Counted from the stretch's first letter, positions 42,254 through 58,594 are shown. The stretch is 64,000 nt of DNA from Ficedula albicollis (GCF_000247815.1 NC_021700.1:24856241-24920240); one strand, 5' to 3'. Numbers and translations are program-made. Notes: generated by a model not told the origin, from the sequence alone.

Positions 42254-42376
42254 ATCTTTGTGTCCATGAAAGCTGTGATCACCTCTATGTTCCTAATTAA
42301 AAAGTGTTCTCAATTTTAAATCTTTGTGTCCATGAAAGCTGTGATCACCTCTATGTTCCTAATTAAAAAGTGTTCT
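42254..42376. repeat. 66-bp tandem duplication
   Basis: The stretch from 'atctttgtgtccatgaaagc' to 'aaaagtgttctc' occurs twice with period 66. The first copy has an extra 'aatttta' before the second begins. The shared part looks identical. Confidence 0.92.
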
Positions 42377-43526
42377 CTCCTATCTCTACTCAGAGCATTT
42401 TAGATGATCTTAAGAGAGGTCTTGAGCTCTCCTCCCATGTCCCTGCCCCCAAAAGGTAGTGAATTTACTTGAGATCGCTTACTGCTATCTTTCCCTCAGA
42501 TTAGCTAAATATACTAATTGATTCAAGATTCAAATGCACAGAAAGGTTAAAGTAAATTTTTGATCACTGCATAGCTGGTGAGCCATTGTTCTGAAATAGC
42601 TAATGGATGCCTGCAAAAATGTTCAGATTGCAAATTAGCAGGGTGTTGCCTTTTGGGTGCAATACTGTGTGAAGGAAAACACTTGCAAAAGTGCTAACTC
42701 AGTATCAAATAATATGAAAGGCTTGTGACACTATTGCTCCATGAAGCTGTTGAGTATATCAGCTAACATTTTTGCAGTGCTGTTTAGCAAAGAATGATGT
42801 GCATGGCTGAAGTAAACTCAGTCTCAAGAGTAATGCTCGGTCTTGAGATAACCAGACCTCTAGAAGAGTCAACTTGTGGCTGTCTGTGCAGTGAATAGCC
42901 AGACTCACTGCTATAAACAAGTGGGATTCCAGTAGTAAACTCAGAAATGTTATTAATTCACTTTGTAAAAACTGTGGTAGATCATTTTGGTAGTGTATAC
43001 TTTCATTTAACAGAAGTAGAAGAAACATCAAGGTTTGTCACCAGGAGAATGACATGCAGTTATCTCTAGGAGTCCTGAGTTTTCTGTGGCAGAGTGGTAG
43101 CATGTTCTACAAGGTCTCCATGAAAATAGTATTGTGCATTGAGAAAGACCTATGTCTAGTTTGATTTCGGTTATAAATACCCCTTCAGGTTAGGATAAAC
43201 TCTTGGTATCAAGAACAGAAAGTAGAGAGCTGCAAAGTAAAAGTAGTGAGTGGTTAAACGGTTGAAAGTTGGCACTTGCCAAATACTGTATGCTGCTCAC
43301 TCAGAATTATTACCCATCACCTAAAAAAAAATACTGTGCATTAACAGCTTAATAGAAAAGTCTTGGGTGCCTCAGTATGCCCCAGAGACCAAAGGTGGTC
43401 TTTCTTTGCTGTCTAAAAGAACTTTTTAGGAGGTGGCTTCTTCAGTGAGCTTTCATTACAGTGAAACTCAATGAGGTGATATTAATAGATCATAGTTAAT
43501 CCCCTTGCTGTAGGGCAGGAGTGCTC

Positions 43527-44040
43527 AACAGCGTGGGTGGAGTGCACAAGTATTGATGAGACATAGTAACATTGAACAGAGGTATCTTTTTGCCTCTTTT
43601 GAGAGGCACACACACCCCTGCTATCCTGTAAAACTCCTGAAGAAGAGAGTAACTCCAGAACTTCATGTGACTCTGAAGAGCTGGTGGAATTCTTTTGGAA
43701 GCACATCATTGTTTGGGGCACCTCGCACACACACCCCTGCTATCCTGTAAAACTCCCGAAGAAGAGAGTAACTCCAGAACCTCATGTGACTCTGAAGAGC
43801 TGGTGGAATTCGTTTGGAAGCACATCATTGTTTGGGGCACCTGAACAGCGTGGGTGGAGTGCACAAGTATTGATGAGACATAGTAACATTGAACAGAGGT
43901 ATCTTTTTGCCTCTTTTGAGAGGCACACACACCCCTGCTATCCTGTAAAACTCCTGAAGAAGAGAGTAACTCCAGAACTTCATGTGACTCTGAAGAGCTG
44001 GTGGAATTCTTTTGGAAGCACATCATTGTTTGGGGCACCT
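43527..44040. repeat. Three-copy direct repeat, full-partial-full
   Basis: A full 197-base unit (43527-43723) is followed by a partial copy of its right-hand part (43724-43842, 119 bases) and then a second full unit (43843-44040). The two full units look identical. The middle partial copy differs from both at three places (ctcccgaag, gaacctc, ttcgttt). All three end with the same 'ttgtttggggcacct'. Open frames across it are by-products of the repetition. Confidence 0.94.
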
Positions 44041-47000
44041 CCTCTTTTAATTTAATGTCCTTGCTATTTATCAGAAGCTCTTAAGGTAATTATTCCACTA
44101 TAATCTGCACTGTAGGTCAGCAAAAAGATCATTTTTTTCCTCTGAAAACAGATCAAGTATGAAAATATGCATTTCCTTTTATTTTAATGTTGTCAATGTA
44201 TAGACTGCAGAGGAAGAAGTTGTGCTCTTGAGCATACATATTTTAAATAGTAGGTGAGAAGGAAGGGGTTTAATATTTAACTGCTACTGTTTAAATATAC
44301 TGTACTGCTTGGTATGAATATAGGCATCAGAAAACTGGGGGAGTGGAGGGTCAAATAGGGAAAGGTGTCCATCTTTCTACCCCCTTGGTAATCTGGAATA
44401 ATTTGTGAGGATTTGTGTATGATGGTAAAATTGCTTGTTTAATCAAACAAATACTTGAGGATGCTCAGCTGAGAAGAATTACTTGCCCTAGTGTACAGTC
44501 AATGTACACTGACTGAAACTTGTCAATTTTGGAAGAAGCTACACTTTCAGGGAAAGGTTAGATGGATTATTCAAGTTATTATTCTTTTGCTGTTAATAGC
44601 AGAGAGTTCCTTCTTTAACATTGAACTAGGTATTAATTGAATTTCAGTGAGGAAAACTAAGCTTGGGTATGTCTTGTACGTTCCATTATTTTAGCACTGA
44701 TATCAGCAGGAACTCTATCATAATACATATGATAGTGCATGTCATTTGATGTTGCTAAATTTGCTAAGTGCACTTATTGCTGAAAACTGTGTGTTTCCTG
44801 AAAGAAGACTAGGGGAATGCCAGTGAATCAGCAGTTTGAGTTGACTACACAATCGTGTTTGCTGTAGCAAACCTGAATGTTGTCACTTCCAAATTGTTGA
44901 AACTTTCCTTTCAGGACTGAAAACAATAGTTCTTTGTCTGTCTTGGCACCCTTTGCCGTTTTTGGGCCCATGATCGAACAGTAGCTGTTAAATTGCAGCT
45001 TTATTAATAAGTAGTTACAGTTAGTACTGTTTAGAGCTGGACTAAAGCTTTGTCCATTCCAGCCCAACACACTTGATTAATTATAAACAAAGCAGATTGT
45101 TTCACTTTGACCAACCCAGTCTTTCTTTGCCTGTATGTTCCAGTTAGGTTTCGTAACAATTGCTTTGGCTTTGAAAATAGAAATTATAATTCTCTGAAAA
45201 ATGCATCCTTGTCGAGTGTAGGCCTAAGTGTGTAATTGGACATGATCTGGAGCAGGAGGTCTTACTAGAAATCTTGCATCCTGGTCATTCTGATGCTACG
45301 GTAAAAAACACACTCCTTACATAGCAGTTAATTCTTCCTTGCATGTATTACATTTTCTGCTTCCCAGCAAAAGAATTCTTCTATCTTGAAACAGTTCTTT
45401 TTTTAACTAGATGAAGGGGTTTTTTGCCTCAGTTTGCTGGTTCTCAGACTTTCTGATGTAAATAAAAGGTCTGGTTAAATTCTGTCTCCTTCAACTTTTG
45501 CTTTATTCTGGTCCAGTTCAAAAAGTGCAGCATCTACTTGTTTTCATTCTTGTTTCTACCTGTCTCCAAATATGTTAGGATAAGCTTATTTGGAGACAGA
45601 TAAAGTTAAGCAGAAAATATATAATTCATGTGCTTAGTGATATTTAGTGGGTTTGAGGAAATCTGTTAGGTAAGCCTGCTAATTTTGCAAAGTACGAAGA
45701 AAGGGCAAAGATAACAGCTACTTACACTATTGTTCCCATAATCTAATCAAAATATGTAGGACTTAAGGTTTGCACAGGTATATCTAATTGGTCTTCAGAG
45801 AGTTACTGGACTGGTTTGTGTTTTAATTCTTTAGAAGAGGCCATCATGCTGGCTAGACACAGCAACAAGATGGAGAGTGTTCAGCTGACTGTACTAGTCA
45901 TACATAGTCTTTCTTGGAGTATTCACCTGAGTAGACAGAACCTGGAGTAAAAAACATGCTCCATTTTTAACTTGGTCCTATGGGAAGAAAGTCTGAAGTA
46001 TGTGAATCTGAGGCTGCATTTAGGAGAAAAACTTGTCTTACACTTGACTGGTAAAGTTGTCTGACCTCCTTGTTGACTTATTTGCATAAGAGCCCTGTGT
46101 TCCACAGCAAATCTGCTGGTTTTCTTTAGTGTTCTCAACTGTGAGGCAGATTTGAGTGTGGAGTTCTTTTGGATGTAGATACAAAAGCTTCACTTTCATA
46201 ATTTTTATGGCTGCTGCTTTCTCAGTGCCTGAACTGGCCTATAAGCAGATCTGTCAGAATATGAAGATCTGGTAACAGAATATGCATTTTGTCACTTCCA
46301 TGCAGAATAGTCAGGAAACCACACCTTACCTACCATCAGGTGGGAGTTTCCCTCCCCTCACTTCACAAGGGAGTAAAGTCAGCTTTTAGTCTGTTGCAGT
46401 TCAAAGCAGTCAACAGCAAGAATATGGCCATTCTCCCAAAGTTTTAATGTCACACCCCCATATGCACACTGGGATCTCTGCAGGCAATAGCATCAGTTTC
46501 AGTTTGTCGGCTCTTAACGCGTGTAGCTTTCTCACAATGAATTATTCAGGGCTACACTTCTGTGAGGAACCAATGGGATTTGACTTCTGCAGTAGGTAGA
46601 AAATACAAGTCTGCAAAATAATTGAATGCGTACATACTGAATGTGTTTCGGCAGTTGGCTAGGTTTTTCATAGTACAGTGTGCAATTAAGGCACAAGTTC
46701 TTACAGAAAGGGCTCTACAGCTTGTACAAAACAGACATGCTGTCACGAAATCAGGTAATTTACTTACTGTAGAAGACTTAAATTAAAAGAGGCACTAAAC
46801 TGCTTGTTTATTATACTATTCTCTAGCTAATGCTTATCGTGGGGAGGTGTTGGTGGTTTTTGTGTTGGTACCAGCTCCGTACTGGCACCCTTTATCTTGC
46901 TTATACTTTTTACGCCTCTGGAAAGCAAAGTAAGACCAAAATGGTGTCCCAAAGCTTAGTGCACAGCCTAATGAGGACTAACAGTATTACAGTTCTGTGT

Positions 47001-48778
47001 AGAACTCGTGATAACATTTGCCTTCAAAGTCCTGAACACTTTAGGGCCTAGATCCTTTGATATGCTTTCATCTAATGTACTAGAAGCAGCCTTTTGTGAG
47101 CTGTTTTGCAAACAGTTTCCAGATTTTTCTTCAAGGGCAGGGTAGGTCAGTTTATTGTAGAGACCTGTGCTGTGCTTGAAGTTGTTTGTCCTATTACACC
47201 GAGGGTGTTGGCTTTCAGCAAATAAAGCAGTCTGTTTCTTTTTACATCAATGAACAATGATCGTGTGGAGGTTGTTTTTGTATTGGCAAGTGTGTTTAAT
47301 GTGTTTACTGACATGTTTGTTAATATTGTGTGTAATACCAGTTAATATTTTAATTTTCAAAGATGAGTTTTCTGAAAGTTGCATTTGATAAAACAGTTCT
47401 ACAAACTCCTTACAAATAAGCCTGTATAAACTTAAGTGCTATGAATAGATAACTTATTTCAGATTAAATATGTCTGTATCGTTACTTCATGACATTAAAT
47501 GGGTTTGGTAGGCTTTAATTAAAACTTTGTTTCTTCTGATGCTTCTCAAAATGAGTGTACATACAGGGAAAACTAGTTTGATGAGGGCCTACTTCAGCCT
47601 GTATATGAAGAAATCCTGTGCCTATTCATCTGGGCTGGTTTATAAAAGTATTTTTAATGATGAGCTGTGTGTTTGCAGAATAATGACGGAGGAGCCGAAT
47701 GTAAAGAAAAGTCTTCTACTTGGACATGGTGCTTGAGACACACAAGCCAAATTTTCTCTGTATCGAGTATTAAACTTTTTTTAAAGCTAAATTACATTGA
47801 GTCTAGCTACTTCTTGTCAGATGAAGTTCTAAAAAATCTGAGCCAGAACATTTGTCAGATTGATTTGAACAATCTTAACTGAAAATGAGTTGGTTCACTG
47901 TTTTAAACTGGCTGAGAAGTCTGGTTTCAAAATAATTTCTTTAATCTCTATTACAATTCCTAATTCACTGTCATCCATTCAGTGCTAAGTGTCATTGTTG
48001 CTACTTGCATGCTGTGTGGAAAGCTTTATCCTCACTAAGAAATGTGCCTCAAATGTAATTATAAAGGCTAAAGGTAAAATTGCTCTGGTTTTAATTGTCT
48101 ACCAGGAAAAGGAGGTTTCTATGCCCAGGGACTGGAGCAGGAACAGGGTAAGGGTTACTATTGGTCTTTGACCATTAGTAACCTCCAGCCGTGTCTGTTT
48201 CCTTTTCGCTGTTTCCCTCTAGTGGTCACACACGACTCTGTCTAGGGGAGATTACACAGATAAGCGGGTACTAACAAGAAAGTAATATGAATGTATGACA
48301 ATTTAATTTTCCCAATCCTGACCTGTTAGACCACGGAGTACTGTGAAACCTTGTGACAGAAGGACATACTCTCGTGTCTTGAATTGGTGATTCATGAAGG
48401 TTTTGGAAATCAACTGAATTTTTATCCTTTCATGTACCCAAATGTGTCTTTTACTTGAAATGTAGAAAGCATTTAAATTAGACAAACTCATAATCTGAGT
48501 TCGCTTTTATAATCTGAGTTTTTTGCTGTGGGATCTACTTTATATGCATATCTTTGCCCTTCTGTATCTGTGGCTAGGTCTTACATCTAAACATAGCAAG
48601 TATTCAGGTAATTTATTCCTTTAGCATTTTTGTTTTATGTCATGTTAGACTTGTTCTTAACTCATAAATTAAAATTGTAATTAAAGAATCATGTGGTGTT
48701 ATTCTTTGTAAAACAATTAATGTTTTCATGTAACTTTTTTTAGATCTTGGTAAGCTATCATGTATCAAGTATTTCATA

Positions 48779-49235
48779 GAATTTCTAAGATTGAAAAATA
48801 CCTTTAGTCTTTCCACGTTCAGTTGTCAACCCAGCACCACCACCATGTTCACCACTAAACCATGTAATCAAATGCCATATCCACACATTTTTTTAACGCT
48901 TTCAGGTATGGTGACTCCACCACTTCGCTGGGCACTATATCCAAGTGCTTTATCACCCTTCCCATGAAACAAAAATTCATAGTGTCTAAACTGAACCTCC
49001 CTTTCTGCAACCTGAGGCCATTTCCGCTTGTCCTGACACTTGCTGCTTGGACTAATGAGACTGACACCCATCTCACTACAGTTTCCTTTCAGGTAACTGT
49101 AAAGAGTGATAATGTCTCCTCTGAGACTGCTTTTTTCCAGGCTGAACTACTCCAACTCTCTCAGCTATTCCTCATCAGACTTGTGTTCCAGATCCTTCAG
49201 CAGCTTCATTTGACTTAAGATCTTTCTAATGTTGC
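48779..49235 (-). mobile_element. CR1 LINE 3' end, antisense
   Basis: The + strand begins 'tagaatttctaagattgaa' (reversed CR1 tail). It continues 'ttcaggtatggtgactccac', 'aacctgaggccatttccgct' and 'ggctgaactactccaactct', matching the reverse complement of bird CR1 3' sequence. Diverged and inactive. It is followed at once by a CR1 copy in the opposite direction. Confidence 0.85.
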
Positions 49236-49249
49236 TTCCTATGTAGGCT

Positions 49250-50518
49250 GGGGCAGGCACCTCAGGAAGAGTACAAGGATGTTGGTAAGTAATATAGAGA
49301 AAAAATTAGGAAGGGGAAACCTTAGCTGGAGCTCAGTCTGGTCACTGTTGTATAAGATTGATTGGTGTTTTTACAAATGCATTAAAAACAAAAGGAGAAC
49401 CAAGGAAAATCTTTATCCTTTAATGGACATGTGGATGGGGAGCACTGTCACCAAGGATGAGGAAAAGGCTGAGGTACTTTATGCTTTTTTTGTCTCAGTC
49501 TTTAAGAGAGAGCAAATATCCTCAGAGCAAGCAGCCCCTGATCTGCTAAACAGGAATGGGATCAGAGCAGATTTCTTGTAACTCAGGAGGAGGTGGTCTT
49601 TCATGCCAGTTAGCCTCTCAAAAGTCTGTGGGGCCAAATGAGATTCACCCAGAAGGACTGAGGGAGCTGATGGAATACCTTTCCAAGCCACTCTGCATCA
49701 CTTATGGTCAATCCTAGTTTAACCAGGGGCATCCCAGATAACTGGAGATTTGCAAGTGTGGTGCCCACCTACAAAAAGGGTCAGAAGGAGGATCTGGGGA
49801 TCAGAGGTCTGTCAGCCTGACCTTGGTGACCTTAGTGCTGGGGAGATTATGGAACAGAGTATCTAGAGTGTGATGATTAACACATACAGGGCAACCAGGA
49901 GATCAGGCCAGTCAGCATTGATTTTTGAAGGGTAGGTCCTGCTTGACTGACCTGATCTCCTTTTATGATAGGGTGACCTGCTTGGTGGATGAGGGAAAGG
50001 CTGCAGATGTTTCCTATCTAGACTTCAGTAAAGCCTTTGACACCATTTCTCATAGCATTATCCTGGAGAAACTGGCATCCCTTGGCTTGGACGGGTGCAC
50101 TGTTCACTGGGTAAAAAATCAGCTGGATAGTTGAGACCAGAGAGTGGTGATGGATGGAGTTGCATCTGGATAGTGGCTGGTCCCCAGTGCTATTCCCAGG
50201 GCTCAGCATTGGGTCCGGTTTTGTGTCGTATCCTTACAGACAATCTGGATGAGGGGATCAATGTCACCTTCACTTGGTTTGCAGGTGACAAATTGGGTGG
50301 GAGTGTTGATCTGCTGGAGGGTAGAAAGGTTCTGCAGGATGGACATTGCCCTACTGAAAGGGCAGTATTGGAATAGGCTGCCTAGAAAGCAGTGGAGCTG
50401 CTGGAGGCCTGCAGTAAATGCCTGTATGTGGCACTTAGTGTTATGACTAGTTGGTGTGGTGGTGTTGGGTTGGACTCAATGGTCTGGGAAGTCTTTTCAA
50501 TGCTAATGATTCTGATTA
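49250..50518 (+). mobile_element. CR1 LINE copy with degraded reverse transcriptase, sense
   Basis: Broken frames include a conserved reverse-transcriptase block: GRSCLTDLISFYDRVTCLVD near 49928 and YLDFSKAFDT near 50015, the palm region with its first catalytic Asp. These are followed by HWVKNQLDS and a damaged '[12 protein letters not shown]' region. Most sequence after that is deleted, and the copy ends with the CR1 tail 'ttggactcaatggtctgg' and 'aatgattctgatt'. It is dead, with stops and deletions. The order matches the copy at 21541 but the sequence is distinct. Confidence 0.9.
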
Positions 50519-53500
50519 TTTTCTGCCTGTCATGCAGAATGATTGAGTTTCTCCTTAGATAATTATGCCTTCAGAAGTCTAATACTTTATATCTAATATG
50601 TTCACCTTTTGTTTGAAAGTTTGGACAGAATTATTGCCTAGATAGTTTGAGCTTAATATGTGGAATCTTTATGTTGTCAGATTGATTTATGATTAGAAAT
50701 GCATGTAAAGCTTCTACAAATGGCAGAATGCTGTTGCATAAAGAGCTTTTAAACCATACTGGGCTTAGTTTTTAAACAAACATGGTTTTGACTCAATAGA
50801 ACAGCTGGTTTTTGAGTCTTCAACCCTGGACAACTTGAGGAATCTGAAGCTGTATCAGGAACACGGCAAAAAGTCTCATGTATTGGAGTCCCTTATTTCA
50901 TATAACTTTTTGGTTCAAGTGTGTAATAGGTCAGTGAGCCTTCGTTGTTTTTGAGGGAAGTAGATGACTTCGCTAACAGCGGCCACCTCAAAAAGGAAAT
51001 AAGAGTAGGTAATAGGTTTTGAAAGTGAAAAATAATATGTGTTAGTTTTAATAGGGTGTGAGGTGCAAAGCAAGAAATGTATTAAAAGTAAACCCTTCTT
51101 TTTCCCAACTTTTTTTTTTCCCAAGTTACTGTTAGGAGATTGCAGTTCAAACAGCATGTGTTGCATATTTCCTTAGGGTGTAAAATAGTTTCGCTTAAAT
51201 AATTTGTCAAATATATTATGGAATTTGACAATTCCAACTTTATCTTTCTGTGCTTCCTATGTATTACAAACTCAGGGGTATGCCAGCCATTTGATAGAGA
51301 TTTCTCTTCTGATTGCTAAATGTATAAAGATTGAGCGGAGGGGAAAAAACAGTCTGTTTCTGAATTTAGCACAGTGACAAGATAGCTGCTATTTGCGGTA
51401 TGTGAATAAGGGACTTTGTGGGTTTTGCAGAAGTATTTGCTTTGGCAGTTTTTCTTCTTATAGATAAGAACCATAGATAGCTAAGCATATTTATCTGATG
51501 ATAGATATCTTCTGCATTGTTGTAAAGCTTTTTGTAGTCTTTTTTTTTAATGCAAGTAAGAACCTTGCCTGCACCGGTACTTTGAATCCTAGTGTTTCTT
51601 GTTAGGAAAATGTTTATTCTGATTAAGCAAAGTGTAGCCCTCTCAAGTCCATATGCAAACAGGCTCAGGCTTGCAACAAGTACCTTTTCACAAAGGCGAG
51701 TAAACCCTCATTGCTGTTTAACTATGCTCTTTCGAAATCTCATTATGGTCTCTAGCCCAAGATTCTTCAACATAATACTGATGGTTGATGTGTTTTCTGG
51801 TTCTACAGAGGTGATATTAATGTAATACTTAACTATCTTTGGTTAAAAAATAAAACTAAATCAACAGTTGGAGTAAGAGGCAATCATTTCTTCCCTGCCC
51901 TTCTGAGGGATAAGTAAGATTGCCTAAATGCCTGTTAACTGTAAACACGGTGTGTGCCTTAGTCTCCTTGCTCTGTCCCGCTGTTGAGACAGGCTGGGTT
52001 GTCCCTACGTGCTCAGTCCCTGCTAGGCACAGGCTTTCCCTCCACCTAGTGGTGCTCTATGGGAGAGCCGGTTCTCGGACTCCTGCAGCAGCTTTTCCTG
52101 CTGCCTTCTGGTTCATCTGCCTTAGTTACCACTTGCACATTAGCCCTGGTAACACTCCCTTTTGAATTTTATGCATTGTGACGATGCAATAATATTTAAT
52201 ATAACTATTATGCAATTTTTAATAACTGCTGAAAAGGCCGATCTGACTAGTGCTTTCCCTTAGGATCAGAACTGTTCTTATTTTTAAAGGCACAGTTATG
52301 AAAGCGCTGGCCTTAAACCAAGATCAGGCAATATGTAATGGAATTAATTAATTCTTTAAAATCTGTAGCTATTTCCACTAGCTTTCAAAGCACGAAAATC
52401 AAGTAACAACACTTACTTTAGTGCATTGGGAACTGACACCAAAACATCAGTGCTTTTTCTGCCAGTGTCTAAAAGAATGGAATGGAATTTATTAGTTCTT
52501 GTATTAAGGTACAGACCTTACCTGTCCCTTTCTTGACAGCCCAGATTCATGGAAGGGATAAATATAGCTTCTCCGAGTCTTGCTTATAGTACTATGACCC
52601 AGGAGGACAAGTTGCTTTAGTTTTGTTTCTAGGTAAACTAAGTTATTGTCAGTATAGGTTTTGGTACTTTTGCTCAGTGGAGAGTTTTATTTTTATACGT
52701 GTTTTTCTACTTGGAATTCCTGGTGATTCCTTCTGTGCACATAATGTGCATATTTACCGTGGAATTGTAACGTATATAACTGCTGGAGGAAAATTAGGTC
52801 TACATGTCTTTCCTTATTTGTGCAGTTGCAAAAAACATCAGATTAGAAGCTCTTCCCTTTCAGGAAGGCTGCGAGTGGGGAGTCATCATCCAGCTGCTCT
52901 GACCTGGATTGAGGAATTTCTGCCTTCCTGCTGACTACCACCTTGGTTTTGGAACCTTAAATTTCCATTGTCAGCAGCTTCAGAACAATTGAAAAATCAG
53001 ACCTACAGTCATGTGATAATAATATCTTTAATTTCAGTCCTCAGAAATGCATCCTGAACTGCCCAACCTGTAGTGTCTGTTGTGTTTTTACTGTTCGATG
53101 ATTTCCTAGGGTAGTCCTGCCTTGGCTCATCCTAACACTAACCCATCTTTCTGAAGCATTTGTAGCAAATCTAAAAATTGCCTTTGGAATATAGTCGTTT
53201 CCCAGAGCTTATCTGCTTATTTTCCACCAAGGCTTTCTTAGGACCTTCCAGCTCCTTGGTGTTACTACTTTTTTCCTGTATTCTGGTTTTTTCATAAGAT
53301 ATTGTGTCTTGATCTCTTGGATGTTTGAGTGGGATTTTTCATAAATACTGTAAAAAGTGAGATCAGAGTCACTGTGTTCTAGTATCTGTTCCATCACCTT
53401 CTGGGTAAGCTGTATGCCTTAAAGGGTGGAGCTGCCTGCTGGTTGTGTTATGTAAAATAATAAATAATTTATAATGCTAGCTGAATATATCTGCCTTGGT

Positions 53501-56500
53501 GAACAAACGTACATTGAAGTGCTTCACAAGAGCTAAATTGGGACATAATCAAAATCATTCCTTGAAGACATGTGAGAATAATTTGCTTTATTTGATTTTT
53601 TAAGTGGGAGAACTTTGCTGTGATTCTGTGTTTTATTCAAGGATATTTTTTCCACTTAATGATGCGTGTGAGCAGTAACAGATCTGCAATATGATTCTGC
53701 AAATACTTAGCGTTTTTTATTGAAAGCAGCTTTTCTGACGTACTGCCTTGTTGCTGATACTAGCATCTGCTCCAGTTAAAGGATCACATGAAGCTTTGGA
53801 TCATGTGGCTCTTTCCTCTTGTCTGTTTTAACAAAAGGATTAATGGAATTCATGCATTGCCTTGGAAAGCTGAAGGTGTTGCAATTACTATCAAATGCCA
53901 AATGTTTTAATGTAGCTTTGAAGCTGTGATGTATGCATGGAATTTCAAAGAACTGCATCTTTTTTACTGAGCATGGCAATTTGGCATTAGTGCTTGATGG
54001 TATGAATTGATACAACTTCTACAAGTCATTTTGTTTTCAAGCAGAGGCTGTTGATTTCTTTCATATTACCTTTACCAGCTTTTTTTTTCTTTTTTAATCT
54101 TGGGAAATTAAAATTTGTGTAAACAGAAGAAACTTTGTCTACGTTCCTCTTCTCAATGTAAATGATTGCTTCTGCAGTGATTAGTTAACGATGATCTGCT
54201 TTGCAAGACATAAATGCGGCAGTGACCTGCTCTCGTTTAGATGTTGCGGTAGTAGAATGGTGGGGCTTTGCATGATTCATGCTTTCTTTCTTTGTGTCCA
54301 TCTGCCTGCATGTGTCTGCTGTGAGCGGGTTGGCTTGTTCTGTGCATCAGTTAGAAATGAGTACTTATTTTCTGGTTCTTGTGAAAAATAAGTATTCTCA
54401 ATGTGATTTTATTTTTTCCTCGTGGCTATTTGAAAATAATTGTCTGACCCAGTTTTGTGAACATGGTCTGAAAATGTACATGCTTTTGATTCATCATGTG
54501 TGCTGTTCAGTCTGCTCTTAATGACTGCTGAATTTGCTTCTTGGTAACAGATAGTCAATTATATTGCACCTTTTTATTGTTGAACTTTGCGAGCTGATAG
54601 CTGTATCCATATAACTGTTTCGTATATGATTCTGTATTGTGAATAAATTATTTAGTGGAATTCATTATCACAAGCATAAGTGACAGAGAAATAAATATTC
54701 TGCTGAAAAGGCACCTTAAAAATATTTAATACATATTGATGTGGAAAGAGATGTTGGGTTTTTTTTCTTTCACCTTCAGTTTTTATTTTGTGAACTAAAT
54801 TAGCTGAGCATTGATTGTATGCATAGTATTGGAAGAAAAGGATTTAATTCAGATGTAGAATATAAGTCGTCAGATTTTTTACTTAGAAGTTTACAACTAT
54901 TCTTGGAAGTTCTAAAGTAGGACTATAAAGGTGTGCCTTTGACTAAATCTCAAGTAAAGAAATCCAGAAATTTCATTTCCTAAGCTTAAAGCAAGGTCTT
55001 ACATAGGTGTGTCTGTCTCACTTTAAGGAGAAAATCAGAAAATGTTTGCTGTCCTTAGTTAAAATACTCTTACCTCAGTGTATTTTGGCTACATTTTAAA
55101 ATTGATTTGTTCTTTAAGTCATATCCTATTAAAATGAAGTTTTATCATCTTTCCTGGTATGTACAACTTACAGAGAAAATTAAATGAATTTTCACCGTCA
55201 CACTGACTGTAATAAAAGTATTGGATCATCTTAAGATTTGTGGCATATGCTTAAATAAATATTGAAGGTACTGATTAAACAGTGAAGTCTTTTTATATTT
55301 GTATGTAAAGGAAATTTTAAAGAAATGTTTGGAAGTATTGGGTGACTCTTCAGGTTTATGGTTACTAAATGCTTTTGAAACAAAGCAGTTGTATGCCCAA
55401 ACTTACTTGTAGCTCAGACGTATATAACTTTGCCCAAATTCTTAACCGACACTTCAAAGAACTCTTTACTTTTCTATGCTTTTTAACTTATCTATATTCC
55501 TCCTGCCTTCTCAAAGCCTATACAGCTTCCAAAGTTTCCATTAAATGTACAACAGCTGGAATTTTATCATTGCTTATTGTTTGTTCTGTACCATTTGTTT
55601 TGTCTTTCCTCTCCCTGTCCCTCTGAGTTTTGGTGCCACTGCAGAATTTATTTCTGTCAGAAGTCCTTCACTGTTGTCTCTGGCTATTTGATCAAACTCA
55701 TCTATTAATAGTATTTCATATATTATTCTGAACCACCTGTTTATTGCTTATGCTATCTGTCAGGATTTTTCATCTCCTTTGCCATGCACATCATTCACAT
55801 TAACATTTAGAGAAATTTATTTTTCTTCAGTTCCTCACCATCTTCTTTTCTTCAACTTGTGAAGAAATTTGTTAAAATTTTATTTTTGATATTTTAAATG
55901 TTATTTTAATCAAGAGATGTTTTTCTTTTTTCATTGTTTAGTTAGTTGCTGTTACTGTATCCTCTTTCTTAATTGTAGTGTCTTACCTTGTTTTATGTAG
56001 ACTTTTTTCTCATGAAAAATTAATTTCAGACTACTATAAATAATTTTGCCAAAGAAGCCTGAAACAGGAAAAAAACTTTATGGAAGTAATTTTCTGATTT
56101 TCTTTAATTTCTATTTTGTTGCTTTTAAAAAGAAAATGGAACTATTTGTATGATTGGACACAATGACTGAAGCTGATTGTTTTGAGACTGAACCATGTTT
56201 AATCCCCCAATTAATTGTAGAGTAATATAAGTTTTTTAATAGGCTGTGTGAAAGTTACTTCTTAGGTATTACATAAACTAAAATAATGAAACACTGTCCC
56301 TTTTTTTGAACCATTAAATATATATTGCTGTGTCTTTTTTGGGACATATAATTCATTGTAGGTAACAAATTATTTTGCATATGATTAGATTATAAAAATT
56401 AAGTTCGTAATAACTTCACAGATACTGCATCAACATCTTAGATGCAGCCACAAGTTTGAGTTACTTAAACCTCTGCTGCAAAAACGTAATGTGTAGGTTT

Positions 56501-56586
56501 CAGAGAATTACATTAGTCTTGTTTTCATGATTTCTGTTTTATCAATAGCCTCAGCTCTCTAGTTTTTTGTGTGGTTTGCTTTTTAG
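50519..56586 (+). other. CERT1 intron 3, 3' part
   Basis: AT-rich intron with no supported gene, RNA or named transposon. It ends at the acceptor 'gctttttag' at 56586. Confidence 0.65.

Positions 56587-58594
<2,008 letters not shown>

Larger units (their letters stand above)
33074..48778 (+). other. CERT1 intron 3, first part
   Basis: 15.7 kb of AT-rich intron with no supported gene or RNA and little recognisable transposon. It is notable for local direct duplications (33674, 41850, 42254, 43527) and a strong hairpin at 36198-36232. An open frame of 172 codons lies at 33961-34479 and is discussed in the findings. Confidence 0.65.

Noticed and set aside
43527..44055. 110-123 codon frames with internal repeats on both strands
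   Set aside because: The protein repeats simply reflect the DNA duplication; both strands are open and no family is recognisable.
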